64,000 nt of DNA from Thalassotalea hakodatensis (GTDB lineage: Bacteria; Pseudomonadota; Gammaproteobacteria; Enterobacterales; Alteromonadaceae), in contig NZ_AP027365.1 in NCBI RefSeq assembly GCF_030295995.1, positions 992,001 to 1,056,000 on the forward strand, given 5' to 3'. Both the position numbers and the translations under genes were made by a program. Position 1 is the first letter of the stretch, and every line of letters starts with the position of its first letter. The notes beneath the pieces are model-generated. The model was not told the DNA's origin. It searched no databases and saw only the letters and a program-made list of their open reading frames with translations. Below, piece after piece: positions 17,699 through 27,920 of this stretch.

Positions 17699-18355
17699 TT
17701 ATTTTACCACCTTTGCACCTTCTGGTGTCCCTAATATGAGTATATCAGCGCCGCGGTGAGCAAATAAACCATTGGTAACAACGCCTACAATCGCATTAAT
17801 ATCAGACTCTAAGCGTTTAGGATCAATAATGTCTAAGTTATGCACATCAAGAATGACATTTGAGTTATCAGTTACCACGCCTTGACGATAAACAGGATCG
17901 CCGCCTAATTTCACTAACTCTCTTGCAACATAACTACGTGCCATTGGAATAACTTCAACAGGTAGCGGAAACTTGCCCAGTACAGGTACTTGTTTACTCT
18001 CATCACATATACAGATGAACGTTTTAGCGACGGCAGCCACAATTTTTTCTCGCGTTAATGCTGCGCCACCGCCTTTGATCATATGCATATGTTCTGTAAT
18101 TTCGTCTGCACCGTCGATATAGACACTAATTTCGCTAACACTGTTAAGATCAAATACTTCGATCCCTAACGCTTTCAAGCGTTTAGTTGACTCTTCTGAG
18201 CTAGACACTGCACCGGTAATGTCATGTTTCTTACTCGCGAGGGCATCAATAAAGTGGTTGACGGTTGAGCCTGTTCCTACGCCGACTATGGCATCATCTT
18301 CAACAAATTCCACGGCTTTTATAGCCGCAGCTTTTTTCATTTCGTCTTGTGTCAT
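17699..18355 (-). CDS. rpiA: Ribose-5-phosphate isomerase A
   Basis: Interconverts ribose 5-phosphate and ribulose 5-phosphate in the pentose phosphate pathway. Motifs seen are [16 protein letters not shown] (phosphate loop, about residues 24-39), DGADEI with catalytic Asp residues, and [14 protein letters not shown] with the catalytic Glu and Lys. I chose the ATG at 18355 because the protein then starts [11 protein letters not shown], matching E. coli RpiA (MTQDELKKAV) at 218 residues. An upstream in-frame start at 18397 would add 14 residues. Confidence 0.96.
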   Translation of the reverse strand: MTQDEMKKAAAIKAVEFVEDDAIVGVGTGSTVNHFIDALASKKHDITGAVSSSEESTKRLKALGIEVFDLNSVSEISVYIDGADEITEHMHMIKGGGAALTREKIVAAVAKTFICICDESKQVPVLGKFPLPVEVIPMARSYVARELVKLGGDPVYRQGVVTDNSNVILDVHNLDIIDPKRLESDINAIVGVVTNGLFAHRGADILILGTPEGAKVVK

Positions 18356-18420
18356 CGTTGTATATCCGAGTTGCTTTTTATGCATTATAACAGCCAATTT
18401 TTGCTCGGTGTTATGAGATT

Positions 18421-19008
18421 TTAATTAAATTGATAATGTTTAGAGGGAGTAACAATATGTGGGAGTGGCACATCCCATGCTTCTATTGGAATAGCGGAAA
18501 TTTTTTGGCAGTCATGTGCTAATCCCATAATAACGGGGGGGGTAGTAACTAAACTTGCTAGCGTTCGATCGTAATAACCGCCCCCCATACCTAAACGGGC
18601 GCCAGTTTCATCAAATGCCACTAGAGGGGTAAAAATGATATCAAGCTTACGTACCGGACAAACATGTCTAACATCTAATTGGGGTTCTAGAATGCCGTAC
18701 TTATTTTTGTTCATCGCTGAAGTTGCGCGATAATGTAAAAACAGCAGCTGCCCTTTGTTAAAAGGATGAAGCACAGGAAGATAAGTTTGTATGTTTTGTT
18801 GCCAGCACCAATGTATAAAAGGGGTAGTGTTAAGTTCACCGTCATTTGCATGATAAATAGCTACAGATTTGGCCTTTGCGATTATAGCAATGTGCTTTAG
18901 TTGGTGAACTAATGATAAAGAAGCTTCAGTTTGCGACTCTGAAGATAACATCTGACGGGTGTGTCTTATCTGTTGACGTATTGCTTGGCGAGAGTTAAAT
19001 AATGTCAT
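18421..19008 (-). CDS. ygfA: 5-formyltetrahydrofolate cyclo-ligase
   Basis: Converts 5-formyltetrahydrofolate to 5,10-methenyltetrahydrofolate using ATP. The family signature [15 protein letters not shown] lies at about residue 137, and the N-terminal [15 protein letters not shown] resembles the basic ATP-binding helix. The 195-residue length is normal. In E. coli this gene follows zapA and 6S RNA; here the upstream neighbour is a peptide transporter only 43 nt away, so that association is broken. The gene may be co-transcribed with rpiA. Confidence 0.92.
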   Translation of the reverse strand: MTLFNSRQAIRQQIRHTRQMLSSESQTEASLSLVHQLKHIAIIAKAKSVAIYHANDGELNTTPFIHWCWQQNIQTYLPVLHPFNKGQLLFLHYRATSAMNKNKYGILEPQLDVRHVCPVRKLDIIFTPLVAFDETGARLGMGGGYYDRTLASLVTTPPVIMGLAHDCQKISAIPIEAWDVPLPHIVTPSKHYQFN

Positions 19009-19051
19009 ATAAAAAGCGGTGGCTTACACCACCGCTAACATGTTGCTATTA

Positions 19052-20587
19052 TTAAATAGTTTCTGCAGCTTTACCTGGTGTTGGTGCGGTAGAGTCTGCT
19101 TCGTCAGCTGAGTTTTCCCAAACACGTGATTTAATGCTTAGTAATAAAATTACGATACCGATACCGATACTAAATAAACTGATTTGAATGTATAAGTTTG
19201 GTAATTGATCAATACGGTTTGGATCAAAGTTACCCGCTAATAAACCAGAAATAATATTACCGATAGAGTAGGTTAACACGAATACACCCATCATTTGGCC
19301 AGCAAAGCGACGCGGTGACAATTTACTAATGGCACTTAATGCTACAGGGCTTAAGCATAATTCACCTACTGTATGTAAGAAGTAAGTAGCCACTAACCAA
19401 TAAGGCGCTACTTTCATGCCTGATGCTGCATATTGTGCTGCAAAGAACATCACAATAAAGCCACTTGCCATGATCATTAAGCCGATAGCACATTTAATAC
19501 CATAGGCAGGACTAACAAAGCGCTTACCTAAGTTGATCCACAGCGCTGCAAAAAATGGTGACAATAATACGATAAACATGGCGTTTAACGATTGGAACCA
19601 GCCAGTAGGGACTTCGAAACTGCCAACAATTCTATCTGTGTAATCGCGAGCAAATAAGTTCATTGAAGAGCCTGCTTGCTCAAAACCTGACCAAAAACAT
19701 GCAGAAGCAATACACACTAGTAACAGAGCACCTAAGCGTTTCATTTCATTTTTGGTTAAATTACCGAACTTGAAAATTGATGCATAGTAAAGTACGAACA
19801 TCACACTAAAGCTGATCGCAACATATTGTGCCACAGCGACCGGCTCAATAATGATAGCACCCGTTATGGCAGCAGCAGTTACGGTTGCAAGCATAATTAA
19901 GAAAGCACCAATGACTGCCCAGCTTATTTGTCTACCTTTAGGTGTTAAAGGCGCTGCGGGCGCTGCACCCACACCGTGTAATTTATTAAGTGTACGGCGG
20001 TATTGTATTAAACCCACTGCCATACCCACAGCTGCTGCACCAAATGCCCAATGCCAGCCAAAGTTTTCTTGATCTTCCATTAGGTAACCACAAATGGTGT
20101 AGCCTAAAACAGAGCCCATATTGATGCCCATGTAATAAATGGCATAACCAGAATCACGGCGTTTATCTTCATCTGAGTAAAGTTGGCCAACCATAGCGCC
20201 AATATTTGGTTTCAATAGGCCTGTACCTAAAATAACCACAATTAAACCGATGAAAAAGGTTTTATCACTAGGGAAGGCCAAAATAATGTGGCCACACATG
20301 ATGATAATACCGCCATACCATACGGCCTTTTGACCACCCAGGAGTCTGTCTGAAATCCAACCTCCAGGTAACCCCATGAAATAGACACTACCGGTATATA
20401 AACCATAAATGGCAGCGGCAGAAGCAACCGTTAAACCTAAGCCATTTTCTTGTAAGGTTGCGGTCATAAACAGTACTAGCAGCATTCGCATACCGTAGTA
20501 ACTCATGCGTTCCCACATTTCAGTAAAGAACAGTGTTTGAAGACCTTCAGGTTGCCCGAAAAAAGTCTTAGCGCTTTGCGTTGTCAT
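19052..20587 (-). CDS. POT-family proton-dependent di/tripeptide transporter
   Basis: This inner-membrane symporter of about 511 residues and roughly 14 TM segments has the PTR2 signature FFTEMWERMSYYGMR at about residues 20-34, with the ExxER motif that couples proton and peptide. A second family motif, YYMGINMGSVLGY, lies near residue 160. The protein is most similar in style to the Dtp family of peptide:H+ symporters. I chose ATG 20587, preceded by AGGAAGG; the 9-residue upstream extension to 20614 lacks a ribosome binding site. It is separated from galU by a 454-bp divergent intergenic region. Confidence 0.92.
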   Translation of the reverse strand: MTTQSAKTFFGQPEGLQTLFFTEMWERMSYYGMRMLLVLFMTATLQENGLGLTVASAAAIYGLYTGSVYFMGLPGGWISDRLLGGQKAVWYGGIIIMCGHIILAFPSDKTFFIGLIVVILGTGLLKPNIGAMVGQLYSDEDKRRDSGYAIYYMGINMGSVLGYTICGYLMEDQENFGWHWAFGAAAVGMAVGLIQYRRTLNKLHGVGAAPAAPLTPKGRQISWAVIGAFLIMLATVTAAAITGAIIIEPVAVAQYVAISFSVMFVLYYASIFKFGNLTKNEMKRLGALLLVCIASACFWSGFEQAGSSMNLFARDYTDRIVGSFEVPTGWFQSLNAMFIVLLSPFFAALWINLGKRFVSPAYGIKCAIGLMIMASGFIVMFFAAQYAASGMKVAPYWLVATYFLHTVGELCLSPVALSAISKLSPRRFAGQMMGVFVLTYSIGNIISGLLAGNFDPNRIDQLPNLYIQISLFSIGIGIVILLLSIKSRVWENSADEADSTAPTPGKAAETI

Positions 20588-21041
20588 ATAAATTTTCCTT
20601 CCTAAGGTGCGCACCTAGTATTGAGCATTATTATTATTCTTGTTTATTTAGATAAGATTGATAAATGGATTCAACAGGCGCAATTTATCGTTAATCAGCG
20701 GCATTTATACCTTTGATGAACTCGAAGCGCAAGTAATTCAGCTAAGCGGATTGAATATTGCGTTGAAAGGTTTACAGGTTAGTTTCTGTTTGTAACTTTA
20801 AAAACCAAGGGTTTAGCGGAGATATCCTGAATTTAAGTATACAATATATTATTTTTTATTTACTTAATTTAAATGAACGAATTTAAAGCATTTAAAAACT
20901 GAAACATGAATAAATTCACGTGTAAGTTAATTATATTCAGGTGTTAATAAGCTAATAATTTGTTTTAATACTACTTTGATGAAATTATTTAACTGTATTC
21001 ACTTATATTAAATATTACAGTGCTATTTTTCCGAGGGCGGT
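20588..21041. other. Divergent intergenic region between peptide transporter and galU
   Basis: This 454-bp region should carry the promoters of both flanking genes, but I could not fix convincing -35/-10 pairs. The part near 20652-20795 is less AT-rich and keeps an open frame on the + strand (see separate entry). The section from about 20840 to 21020 is strongly AT-rich and holds no recognisable repeat or RNA gene. Confidence 0.6.
20658..20795 (+). other. Possible small ORF or gene remnant
   Basis: A frame open from 20652 to the TAA at 20793-20795 encodes about 45 residues from TTG 20658, including IYTFDELEAQVIQLSGLNIA. The composition looks more coding-like than the surrounding AT-rich DNA. 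There is no clear ribosome binding site or ATG, and I recognise no family. It may be a decayed gene end or chance. Confidence 0.2.
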
Positions 21042-21938
21042 ATGGATAAGAAAATTACAAAAGCGGTCATTCCTGTTGCAGGCTTAGGGACACGTATGCT
21101 TCCGGCAACTAAGGCAATTCCAAAGGAAATGCTACCAATTGTAGATAAACCGCTTATTCAATATATTGTTAATGAATGTATTGATGCAGGTATTAAAGAA
21201 ATTGTCTTAGTGACTCATTCTTCTAAAAATTCGATAGAGAACCATTTTGATAAATCGTTTGAATTAGAAACGACACTTGAAAATCGAGTAAAACGTCAAC
21301 TTCTTGATGAAATTCAAGCTATTTGTCCAAAAGGGGTTACCATCATGCATGTGCGTCAAGGCGAAGCAAAAGGCTTAGGACATGCGGTTTTAAAAGCTAA
21401 ACCTTTGGTGGGTGATAACCCTTTCGTTGTCGTGTTACCAGATGTTATTTTGGATGACGCAACTGCGAATTTAAAAACCGAAAACTTAGCGGCGATGTTA
21501 GCGCGTTTTAATGAAACGGGCCATAGCCAAATTTTAGTTGAGCCGGTACCACAAGAAAAAGTACAACATTATGGGGTGGTTGATTGTGGCGGAGAAGTTT
21601 TACATGAAGGTGGTTCAGCGGTGATGACAGCCGTTGTTGAAAAACCAGCGATTGAGGAGGCACCATCTAATTTAGCCGTTGTTGGCCGCTATGTATTGTC
21701 AGAACCCATTTGGCAATTATTAGAATTTACACCACCGGGCGCTGGTGATGAAATTCAACTTACCGATGCAATCGCAAGTTTGATGAAATTAGAAACGGTT
21801 GAAGCCTTTCATATGACAGGGAAGTCTCATGATTGCGGCTCTAAAATGGGTTATATGAAAGCGATGGTGGAATATGGTTTGCGACATCAGCAGATAGGTG
21901 ATGAATTCACTGAATACTTACATCAACTTATAAAGTAA
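21042..21938 (+). CDS. galU: UTP-glucose-1-phosphate uridylyltransferase
   Basis: Makes UDP-glucose from UTP and glucose 1-phosphate, feeding Ugd and GalE. The nucleotide-binding signature is [20 protein letters not shown] (residues 10-29), followed by [15 protein letters not shown]. The C-terminal [10 protein letters not shown] motif and a DCGSKMGYM motif match GalU. The 298 residues are typical. It stands alone, with a 161-nt gap before cysD. galU, ugd and galE are all present in this window but in three separate transcription units. Confidence 0.96.
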   Translation: MDKKITKAVIPVAGLGTRMLPATKAIPKEMLPIVDKPLIQYIVNECIDAGIKEIVLVTHSSKNSIENHFDKSFELETTLENRVKRQLLDEIQAICPKGVTIMHVRQGEAKGLGHAVLKAKPLVGDNPFVVVLPDVILDDATANLKTENLAAMLARFNETGHSQILVEPVPQEKVQHYGVVDCGGEVLHEGGSAVMTAVVEKPAIEEAPSNLAVVGRYVLSEPIWQLLEFTPPGAGDEIQLTDAIASLMKLETVEAFHMTGKSHDCGSKMGYMKAMVEYGLRHQQIGDEFTEYLHQLIK

Positions 21939-21949
21939 ATTGATTGTTT

Positions 21950-21989
21950 AGTTATGCATTTTTAAATTTAATGAAGTGAATGCATAACT
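21950..21989 (+). repeat. Inverted repeat after galU, possible weak terminator
   Basis: An 11-bp perfect inverted repeat (AGTTATGCATT / AATGCATAACT) with an 18-nt AT-rich loop lies 11 nt after the galU stop. It lacks a downstream T tract, so it is not a canonical rho-independent terminator. Confidence 0.45.
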
Positions 21990-22099
21990 TCTCCCTTTGT
22001 TTATTTCTAAATCATCTAACAAATCTTTTTCTTATATGGATATCTTAAAGGCTATCCAGTACACTATCGTCATTAAAATTGCTAGGGAATATTAGTTAA

Positions 22100-23002
22100 A
22101 TGACGATTCAAACGCATTTAAAAAAGCTTGAAGCTGAGTCTATCCACATTATTCGTGAAGTTGCCGCTGAATTTGACAAACCAGTGATGCTTTATTCTGT
22201 AGGTAAAGATTCCGCCGTTTTATTACATTTAGCGAGAAAAGCGTTCGCACCCGGGAAAATACCATTCCCGTTATTGCATGTTGATACCACATGGAAGTTT
22301 AAAGAAATGATAGCCTTTCGCGATCGCATGGCGAAAGATTATGGATTTGAATTGTTAGTACATCAAAATCCTGATGGTATCGCGATGGATATCAATCCTT
22401 TTGTCCATGGCAGTGCAAAACACACTGATATTATGAAAACGCAAGGGTTAAAACAAGCGCTTGATAAATATGGCTTTGATGCCGCATTTGGTGGTGCACG
22501 TCGCGATGAAGAAAAATCGCGCGCGAAAGAACGTGTGTATTCGTTCCGTGATAAAAATCATCGCTGGGACCCGAAAAGTCAACGCCCTGAGCTTTGGAAT
22601 GTCTACAACGGTAAAGTAGATAAAGGTGAGAGCATTCGAGTGTTTCCTTTATCAAATTGGACCGAACTTGATATTTGGCAATATATTTATTTAGAAAGTA
22701 TTGACATTGTGCCGTTGTATTTATCGGCAAAACGACCTGTTGTAGAACGCGACGGTACGTTAATCATGGTAGATGATGAGCGCATGCCTCTAGAAGAAGG
22801 CGAAGAAATACAAATGAAAAGTGTTCGTTTTAGAACACTTGGCTGTTACCCATTAACTGGTGCAGTTGAATCAGAAGCGGCAAGTTTGCCGGAAATTATT
22901 CAAGAAATGTTGTTAACAAAAACCTCTGAACGTCAAGGTCGTGTGATTGACCATGATTCAGCGGGTTCTATGGAGAAAAAGAAAATGGAAGGTTATTTCT
23001 AA
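22100..23002 (+). CDS. cysD: Sulfate adenylyltransferase subunit 2
   Basis: Catalytic subunit of ATP sulfurylase, making adenosine 5'-phosphosulfate from ATP and sulfate. The PP-loop is [16 protein letters not shown] at about residues 29-44. [15 protein letters not shown] lies near residue 131, and [15 protein letters not shown] and a [11 protein letters not shown] end match E. coli CysD closely. The 300-residue length is normal. It starts the cysD-cysN-permease-cysC-DHH run on the + strand. Confidence 0.97.
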   Translation: MTIQTHLKKLEAESIHIIREVAAEFDKPVMLYSVGKDSAVLLHLARKAFAPGKIPFPLLHVDTTWKFKEMIAFRDRMAKDYGFELLVHQNPDGIAMDINPFVHGSAKHTDIMKTQGLKQALDKYGFDAAFGGARRDEEKSRAKERVYSFRDKNHRWDPKSQRPELWNVYNGKVDKGESIRVFPLSNWTELDIWQYIYLESIDIVPLYLSAKRPVVERDGTLIMVDDERMPLEEGEEIQMKSVRFRTLGCYPLTGAVESEAASLPEIIQEMLLTKTSERQGRVIDHDSAGSMEKKKMEGYF

Positions 23003-23057
23003 CTATTTTTTAACCTAACTTTCATTTTAACTGTTAACGATTTCTAAGGGCTGAACG

Positions 23058-24470
23058 ATGAGTCACCAATCAGAATTAATTGAACAAGATATTCAAGCTT
23101 ATTTAAAGCAACACGAAAATAAAGAACTACTGCGCTTTTTAACTTGTGGTAGTGTTGATGACGGAAAAAGTACGCTAATTGGCCGTTTGCTTCATGATTC
23201 AAAAATGATTTTTGAAGACCAACTTGCGGCGATTGAAAAAGATAGTAAAAAGTCGGGCACAACTGGTGAAGCGGTAGATTTGGCTTTACTGGTGGATGGT
23301 TTACAATCTGAACGTGAGCAAGGCATTACCATTGATGTTGCCTATCGTTATTTTTCAACCGATAAGCGTAAATTTATCATTGCTGATACCCCTGGTCATG
23401 AACAATATACGCGTAACATGGCTACGGGCGCTTCTACCTGTGATTTAGCGATTATTTTGATTGATGCACGTCATGGCGTTCAGGTTCAAACCCGCCGTCA
23501 TTCTTTTATTTGTTCACTACTTGGTATCAAACACGTGTTAATTGCCGTGAACAAAATGGACTTAGTTGATTACAGCCAAGACCGTTATCAAGAGATTAAA
23601 AAAGAATATCGCGAGTTTGCCGATCAACTCGCTTTCACTGATGTTCGCTTTGTGCCTATTTCAGCGTTACGTGGCGATAATGTTGTTGAAGAAAGCGAGC
23701 ATATGTCGTGGTACCCAGGTGCGACACTAATGAAGCTTTTAAATACAGTAAATGTTGAAAACAACGACACCTGTACTGAGTTTAGATTTCAAGTGCAATA
23801 TGTAAACCGCCCAAATTTAAATTTCAGAGGCTTTTCAGGTACTGTTGGTTCAGGTCATATCAGGGTTGGTGATGAAATTGTAGCGTTACCCTCAGGCAAA
23901 CAGTCGCGTATTAAATCTATTGTTACTTTTGATGGTGATTTAGAGCGGGCTGATAAAGGGGAAGCAGTCACGTTAACCCTTGAAGATGAAATTGATATTA
24001 GTCGCGGTGAGATGATTGTACGTAAAGGTGCTGTTCCTTTAACGTCGAAAGAATTTAATGCTTCTGTTGTTTGGATGCATGAAGACGAACTTGAAACCGG
24101 CCGTGAATATTACATTAAACATGGCAGCAAGCTCACCACCGGTCATGTATCAAATATTGCATATAAAATTAATGTAAATACCATGGAAACGACCGCCGTT
24201 AGTCAATTAACCTTAAACGAAATTGGTTCGGTTAGCTTCTCTGTGGCTGAGTCGTTGCATTTTGACCCGTACCTAGAAAACCGTGCTACTGGTGCGTTCA
24301 TTATTATTGATCGATTGAGTAATATCACCGTAGGTGCAGGTATGATCACTGGGGCTGCAGAATCAACAGATGATCATCAATTTAGTGAATTTGAAAAGGA
24401 ATTTAACGCCTTAGTACGTAAGCATTTCCCACATTGGGGGGCGCGTGATATTGCTAAACTCCTAAAGTAA
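23058..24470 (+). CDS. cysN: Sulfate adenylyltransferase subunit 1 (GTPase)
   Basis: GTPase subunit of ATP sulfurylase; GTP hydrolysis drives APS formation by CysD. EF-Tu-like G motifs are present: [13 protein letters not shown] (G1, about residue 32), [11 protein letters not shown] (G3, about 111) and NKMD (G4, about 166). The C-terminal beta-barrel domains follow to residue 470. It is close to the family length (475 in E. coli) and lies 55 nt after cysD. It does not include a fused CysC domain, which is encoded separately downstream. Confidence 0.97.
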   Translation: MSHQSELIEQDIQAYLKQHENKELLRFLTCGSVDDGKSTLIGRLLHDSKMIFEDQLAAIEKDSKKSGTTGEAVDLALLVDGLQSEREQGITIDVAYRYFSTDKRKFIIADTPGHEQYTRNMATGASTCDLAIILIDARHGVQVQTRRHSFICSLLGIKHVLIAVNKMDLVDYSQDRYQEIKKEYREFADQLAFTDVRFVPISALRGDNVVEESEHMSWYPGATLMKLLNTVNVENNDTCTEFRFQVQYVNRPNLNFRGFSGTVGSGHIRVGDEIVALPSGKQSRIKSIVTFDGDLERADKGEAVTLTLEDEIDISRGEMIVRKGAVPLTSKEFNASVVWMHEDELETGREYYIKHGSKLTTGHVSNIAYKINVNTMETTAVSQLTLNEIGSVSFSVAESLHFDPYLENRATGAFIIIDRLSNITVGAGMITGAAESTDDHQFSEFEKEFNALVRKHFPHWGARDIAKLLK

Positions 24471-24497
24471 CGTCTAATTACTTTTATTGATATTAGT

Positions 24498-24536
24498 TGC
24501 TTAACGCATAGACTTCACTTGCATATATGTTAAGCA
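24498..24536 (+). repeat. Inverted repeat in the cysN-permease gap
   Basis: TGCTTAAC (24498-24505) and GTTAAGCA (24529-24536) form an 8-bp perfect inverted repeat separated by 23 nt, in the 112-bp gap after cysN. It could be an attenuating stem or a protein site; no T tract follows. Confidence 0.35.
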
Positions 24537-24582
24537 GCTGATAAATATTTCATATCATTTGCTGCTAAAGGACAAACATTAA

Positions 24583-26310
24583 ATGGTAGCATCACAATGG
24601 GCATTGATTGCCCTTTTCTGTTTAACCTTTGCTGGGCTGATAAGGTATCAGCGGGTACCTGAACGTGTTTTTGCCTTGGCCATGATTACGTGTTTAGGTT
24701 TTTCTTTTGTTGAAACAGATGATGTATTAGCCAATGCCGTAAACCCAGGTCTAGTGACGTTAATATTATTGGTGTTGGCTTCTTTTTCTTTTGAACGCAC
24801 CAGTATTTTACGCCGTCTTTCTGCTGTGATGATCAACGGTAAGCCGTTTATCTCTACAGTAAAAACCCTTGTCTATACTGCAATTGCATCTGCGTTTATG
24901 AATAACACTGCCGTTGTTGCTGCACTTATTTCTACCATTAAAACTAATCGTGTGATTAACCCAGGGAAACTTTTACTACCGTTATCATTTGCAGCAATTT
25001 TAGGTGGTACGCTTACCTTAGTTGGCACCTCAACAAATTTAATCGTTAATACCATGCTGATTGAGCAGGGGAGTGACGGCCTTGGCTTTTTTGATTTTAC
25101 GCCGATAGGTATCGTTGCGTTAATCATTTGTTTAGCCTTAATTTTATTTAGACAACACTCTTTGCCTGATATGGAAGTTGAACAACTTAAAAACCCAGAT
25201 TATTTACTAGAAGCACGTGTTAGTAACGACTCTAAAATGATAGGTCAAACAGTTGAAGAAAATGGTTTACGAAGTTTAGATACGTTATTTTTAGTCGAAG
25301 TGATTCGTAATGGCAGGCTGATATCTCCGGTGGCACCTGATGAAGTGATATTACGCGGTGATAAACTTATTTTTACTGGTGATGTGTCGAAAGTTAAGGT
25401 GTTACAACAATTTGATGGCTTAACGCTATTTGCCGAACAAGATGGTTTACTCAGAGATAATTTGACTGAAGTGTTAATTAAACCTGATTCAGCCGTGGTT
25501 GGTAAAACGTTAAAAAGAGCAGGCTTTCGTGCCAGATTTGATGCTGCTGTAGTGGCCGTTCGTCGTGAAGGTGCTGCGCTTTCAGGTAAATTAGGCTCAT
25601 TGATTATTCAACCCGGCGACTTTCTTGTATTAGCCGTGGGGAATGACTTTAGTACACGTACTAACTTAAGTAAGAACTTTTACATCTTATCGGGGCACCA
25701 ACCCGATAATATGCTTTCTGGTTGGCGTGATTCGTTAACCGTTTTTGGTTTTATCGCTGCGGTTATGGCGTCAGTACTAACAGAAGTATCTTTATTAAAA
25801 GTGTTGATGTTTTATATCGCGTTGTTGGTTTTTACGGGTTGCTTAACGGTGAATGAAATAAAGCGACGCTTTCCACTGGAAATTTGGATGATAGTGTTAG
25901 GGGCGCTTACTTTAGCTAAAGCACTTGAATCAAGTGGTGTGGCGTTATTATTAGCAAATTATATTGAGCATTTACTTGCTGGGCAAAGCGCTTATATCAC
26001 GTTGATTGTGATTTTTGTCGTTACACTACTAATTACAGAGCTAGTGACAAACAGTGCCGCAGCTGCGCTTATTTTTCCTATTGCGTATAATATTGCATTA
26101 GGTTTAGGAGTTAGCCCATTACCCTTCGTATTAGCTGTTGCTTTTGCCGCAAGTGGTAGCTTCATTAGCCCCTTTGGCTACCAAACCAATGTTATGGTTT
26201 ACAATGCGGGTAATTATAAGTTGCTTGATGTGGTGAAATTTGGCGTGCCGGTTTCATTGGCTTATTCGATTGTCGTGTTAACTTTGTTACCTACTTTCTT
26301 TCCTTTTTAA
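24583..26310 (+). CDS. SLC13-family permease with two TrkA-C domains, probable sulfate importer
   Basis: This 575-residue inner-membrane protein has hydrophobic halves at about residues 1-190 and 380-575, characteristic of SLC13/DASS transporters. Conserved FMNNTAVVAAL and GTSTNLIVN motifs lie in the N-terminal half and LVTNSAAAAL in the C-terminal half. The middle region holds two RCK_C (TrkA-C) domains at about 205-285 and 295-370. Because it sits between cysN and cysC, the likely substrate is sulfate. The ATG at 24583 is the first start in frame after the intergenic inverted repeat. Confidence 0.87.
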   Translation: MVASQWALIALFCLTFAGLIRYQRVPERVFALAMITCLGFSFVETDDVLANAVNPGLVTLILLVLASFSFERTSILRRLSAVMINGKPFISTVKTLVYTAIASAFMNNTAVVAALISTIKTNRVINPGKLLLPLSFAAILGGTLTLVGTSTNLIVNTMLIEQGSDGLGFFDFTPIGIVALIICLALILFRQHSLPDMEVEQLKNPDYLLEARVSNDSKMIGQTVEENGLRSLDTLFLVEVIRNGRLISPVAPDEVILRGDKLIFTGDVSKVKVLQQFDGLTLFAEQDGLLRDNLTEVLIKPDSAVVGKTLKRAGFRARFDAAVVAVRREGAALSGKLGSLIIQPGDFLVLAVGNDFSTRTNLSKNFYILSGHQPDNMLSGWRDSLTVFGFIAAVMASVLTEVSLLKVLMFYIALLVFTGCLTVNEIKRRFPLEIWMIVLGALTLAKALESSGVALLLANYIEHLLAGQSAYITLIVIFVVTLLITELVTNSAAAALIFPIAYNIALGLGVSPLPFVLAVAFAASGSFISPFGYQTNVMVYNAGNYKLLDVVKFGVPVSLAYSIVVLTLLPTFFPF

Positions 26311-26326
26311 CGTGAGATACCTCTAA

Positions 26327-26935
26327 ATGAAAACTGAAAATACCGTTTGGCATCAACAACAAATTAATAAGGTACAACGGGCTAATATTAAAAAACAACG
26401 TCCTTGTTTATTATGGTATACCGGTTTAAGCGGGTCAGGAAAATCTACGGTTGCAAATGCAGTGGATGCGTTGCTGTTTGAACGTCAATGTCATACGTAT
26501 TTGCTTGATGGTGATAATGTACGACATGGCTTGAATGGTGATTTATCGTTTAGTGATGAAGATCGTATTGAAAATATTCGCCGGATTAGTGAAGTATCAA
26601 AATTGTTTGTTGATGCGGGGCTAATTGTCTCTACTGCGTTTATTTCACCTTTTGCGTCAGATAGAAAAATGGCACGTGAAAAACTAGCAACGGGTGAGTT
26701 CTTAGAAGTGTATATTGATACGCCGATTAGTGTCTGTGAGCAACGTGATCCAAAAGGCTTGTATAAAAAAGCCCGTGCCGGAGAAATAAAAGACTTTACC
26801 GGTATTGATTCTGATTATGATATCCCTTCGGCACCAGAAATACATATTAAAACGGCAGAATTGACAATCGTTGAATGTGCCCAACAAGTTGTACAATTTT
26901 TAGAAGACAACCATTATATTTCAACAGGTTCATAA
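26327..26935 (+). CDS. cysC: Adenylylsulfate kinase
   Basis: Phosphorylates adenosine 5'-phosphosulfate to PAPS, the donor for sulfite formation or sulfotransferases. The Walker A loop GLSGSGKSTVANAV lies at about residues 33-46. The substrate motif LDGDNVRHGLNGDLSFS, the ENIRRISEV helix, and the lid-region sequence DPKGLYKKARAG are all intact. The length of 202 residues is normal. It lies 16 nt after the permease gene, and its stop codon overlaps the next start as TAATG. Confidence 0.97.
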   Translation: MKTENTVWHQQQINKVQRANIKKQRPCLLWYTGLSGSGKSTVANAVDALLFERQCHTYLLDGDNVRHGLNGDLSFSDEDRIENIRRISEVSKLFVDAGLIVSTAFISPFASDRKMAREKLATGEFLEVYIDTPISVCEQRDPKGLYKKARAGEIKDFTGIDSDYDIPSAPEIHIKTAELTIVECAQQVVQFLEDNHYISTGS

Positions 26936-27891
26936 TGCATTACGATATTTTTAATGGCGATGCCGATGGTATTATTTCATTAGTACAACTACGTTTAGCC
27001 AATCCTAAAGAAAGTACCTTAATCACAGGTGTTAAACGCGATATTAGTTTGTTAAAACATGTTGATGTTGCAAAAGCTCATTCAGTAACGGCTTTAGATA
27101 TTTCGATGGAAAAAAACATTGAAGCTCTGAATGAATTGCTAGCAAACAATGTAACCGTTTTTTATGCTGATCATCATCGTCCTGGCTCAATTCCAACATC
27201 CGATAACTTATCTGCGCATATCGATACTGACGCAAATACTTGTACGGCGTTAATTGTTAATCAGTATTTGAATCAGCAATTTCCATTGTGGGCGATTACC
27301 GCTGCTTACGGTGATAATATGCTAGAGGCTGCGCAAGCGTTGTCAGATGAACTTAACCTTTCAACCAATGAACGTGACCAATTAAAGCGTTTCGGTATTT
27401 ATATAAATTATAATGGCTATGGTAGTTCACTCGAAGATTTGCATTTTACGCCTGAACAGCTGTTTAGAGAATTGGTAAAATATTCAAACCCTTTCGATAT
27501 TATTAACCAACCAGGTTCTGTTTTTTCTCAATTAGAGCAAGCTTATCATCAAGACATGGCGAATGCTGAACAGGCAAAAGTATTGGCTGAGAATGACATC
27601 TGTAAAGTTATAGAGTTACCTGATGAGCCTTGGTCCAGACGTGTAAGTGGTGTATTAGGCAATGAACTTGCGAATAAAACACCTAATAAGGCGCATGCCG
27701 TGTTTACCCTTAACCTCGATCACACGTATACTGTAAGCTTAAGAGCGCCATTAACTAATAAACAAGGTGCTGGTGATATTTGCGCACGTTTTGCAACTGG
27801 TGGTGGTAGAGCGGCTGCAGCAGGTATTAATCAGTTAGCAGCGGAAAACGTTAACGCGTTTGTCACAGCAATTAGCGATTATTATCGTTAA
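26935..27891 (+). CDS. DHH-family phosphoesterase, possible PAP phosphatase
   Basis: The 318-residue protein has DHH-superfamily motifs: DIFNGDADGI at residues 4-13 (motif I), LDIS (motif II), YADHHRPG at about 76-83 (motif III) and a late DHHA1-type glycine motif TGGGRAAAAG near 288, where the family's usual His is Arg. The start is ATG 26935, sharing one base with the cysC stop, so translation is probably coupled. Some NrnA-type DHH enzymes hydrolyse 3'-phosphoadenosine 5'-phosphate, the by-product of PAPS use. That role here is inference; oligonucleotide hydrolysis is an alternative. Confidence 0.8.
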   Translation: MHYDIFNGDADGIISLVQLRLANPKESTLITGVKRDISLLKHVDVAKAHSVTALDISMEKNIEALNELLANNVTVFYADHHRPGSIPTSDNLSAHIDTDANTCTALIVNQYLNQQFPLWAITAAYGDNMLEAAQALSDELNLSTNERDQLKRFGIYINYNGYGSSLEDLHFTPEQLFRELVKYSNPFDIINQPGSVFSQLEQAYHQDMANAEQAKVLAENDICKVIELPDEPWSRRVSGVLGNELANKTPNKAHAVFTLNLDHTYTVSLRAPLTNKQGAGDICARFATGGGRAAAAGINQLAAENVNAFVTAISDYYR

Positions 27892-27920
27892 AATATAGAC
27901 TTTTATACAAAGGGGAAGTA

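Noticed and set aside
19009-19051. 6S RNA gene next to ygfA
   Set aside because: The gap is only 43 nt and the upstream neighbour is not zapA; no room for the RNA.
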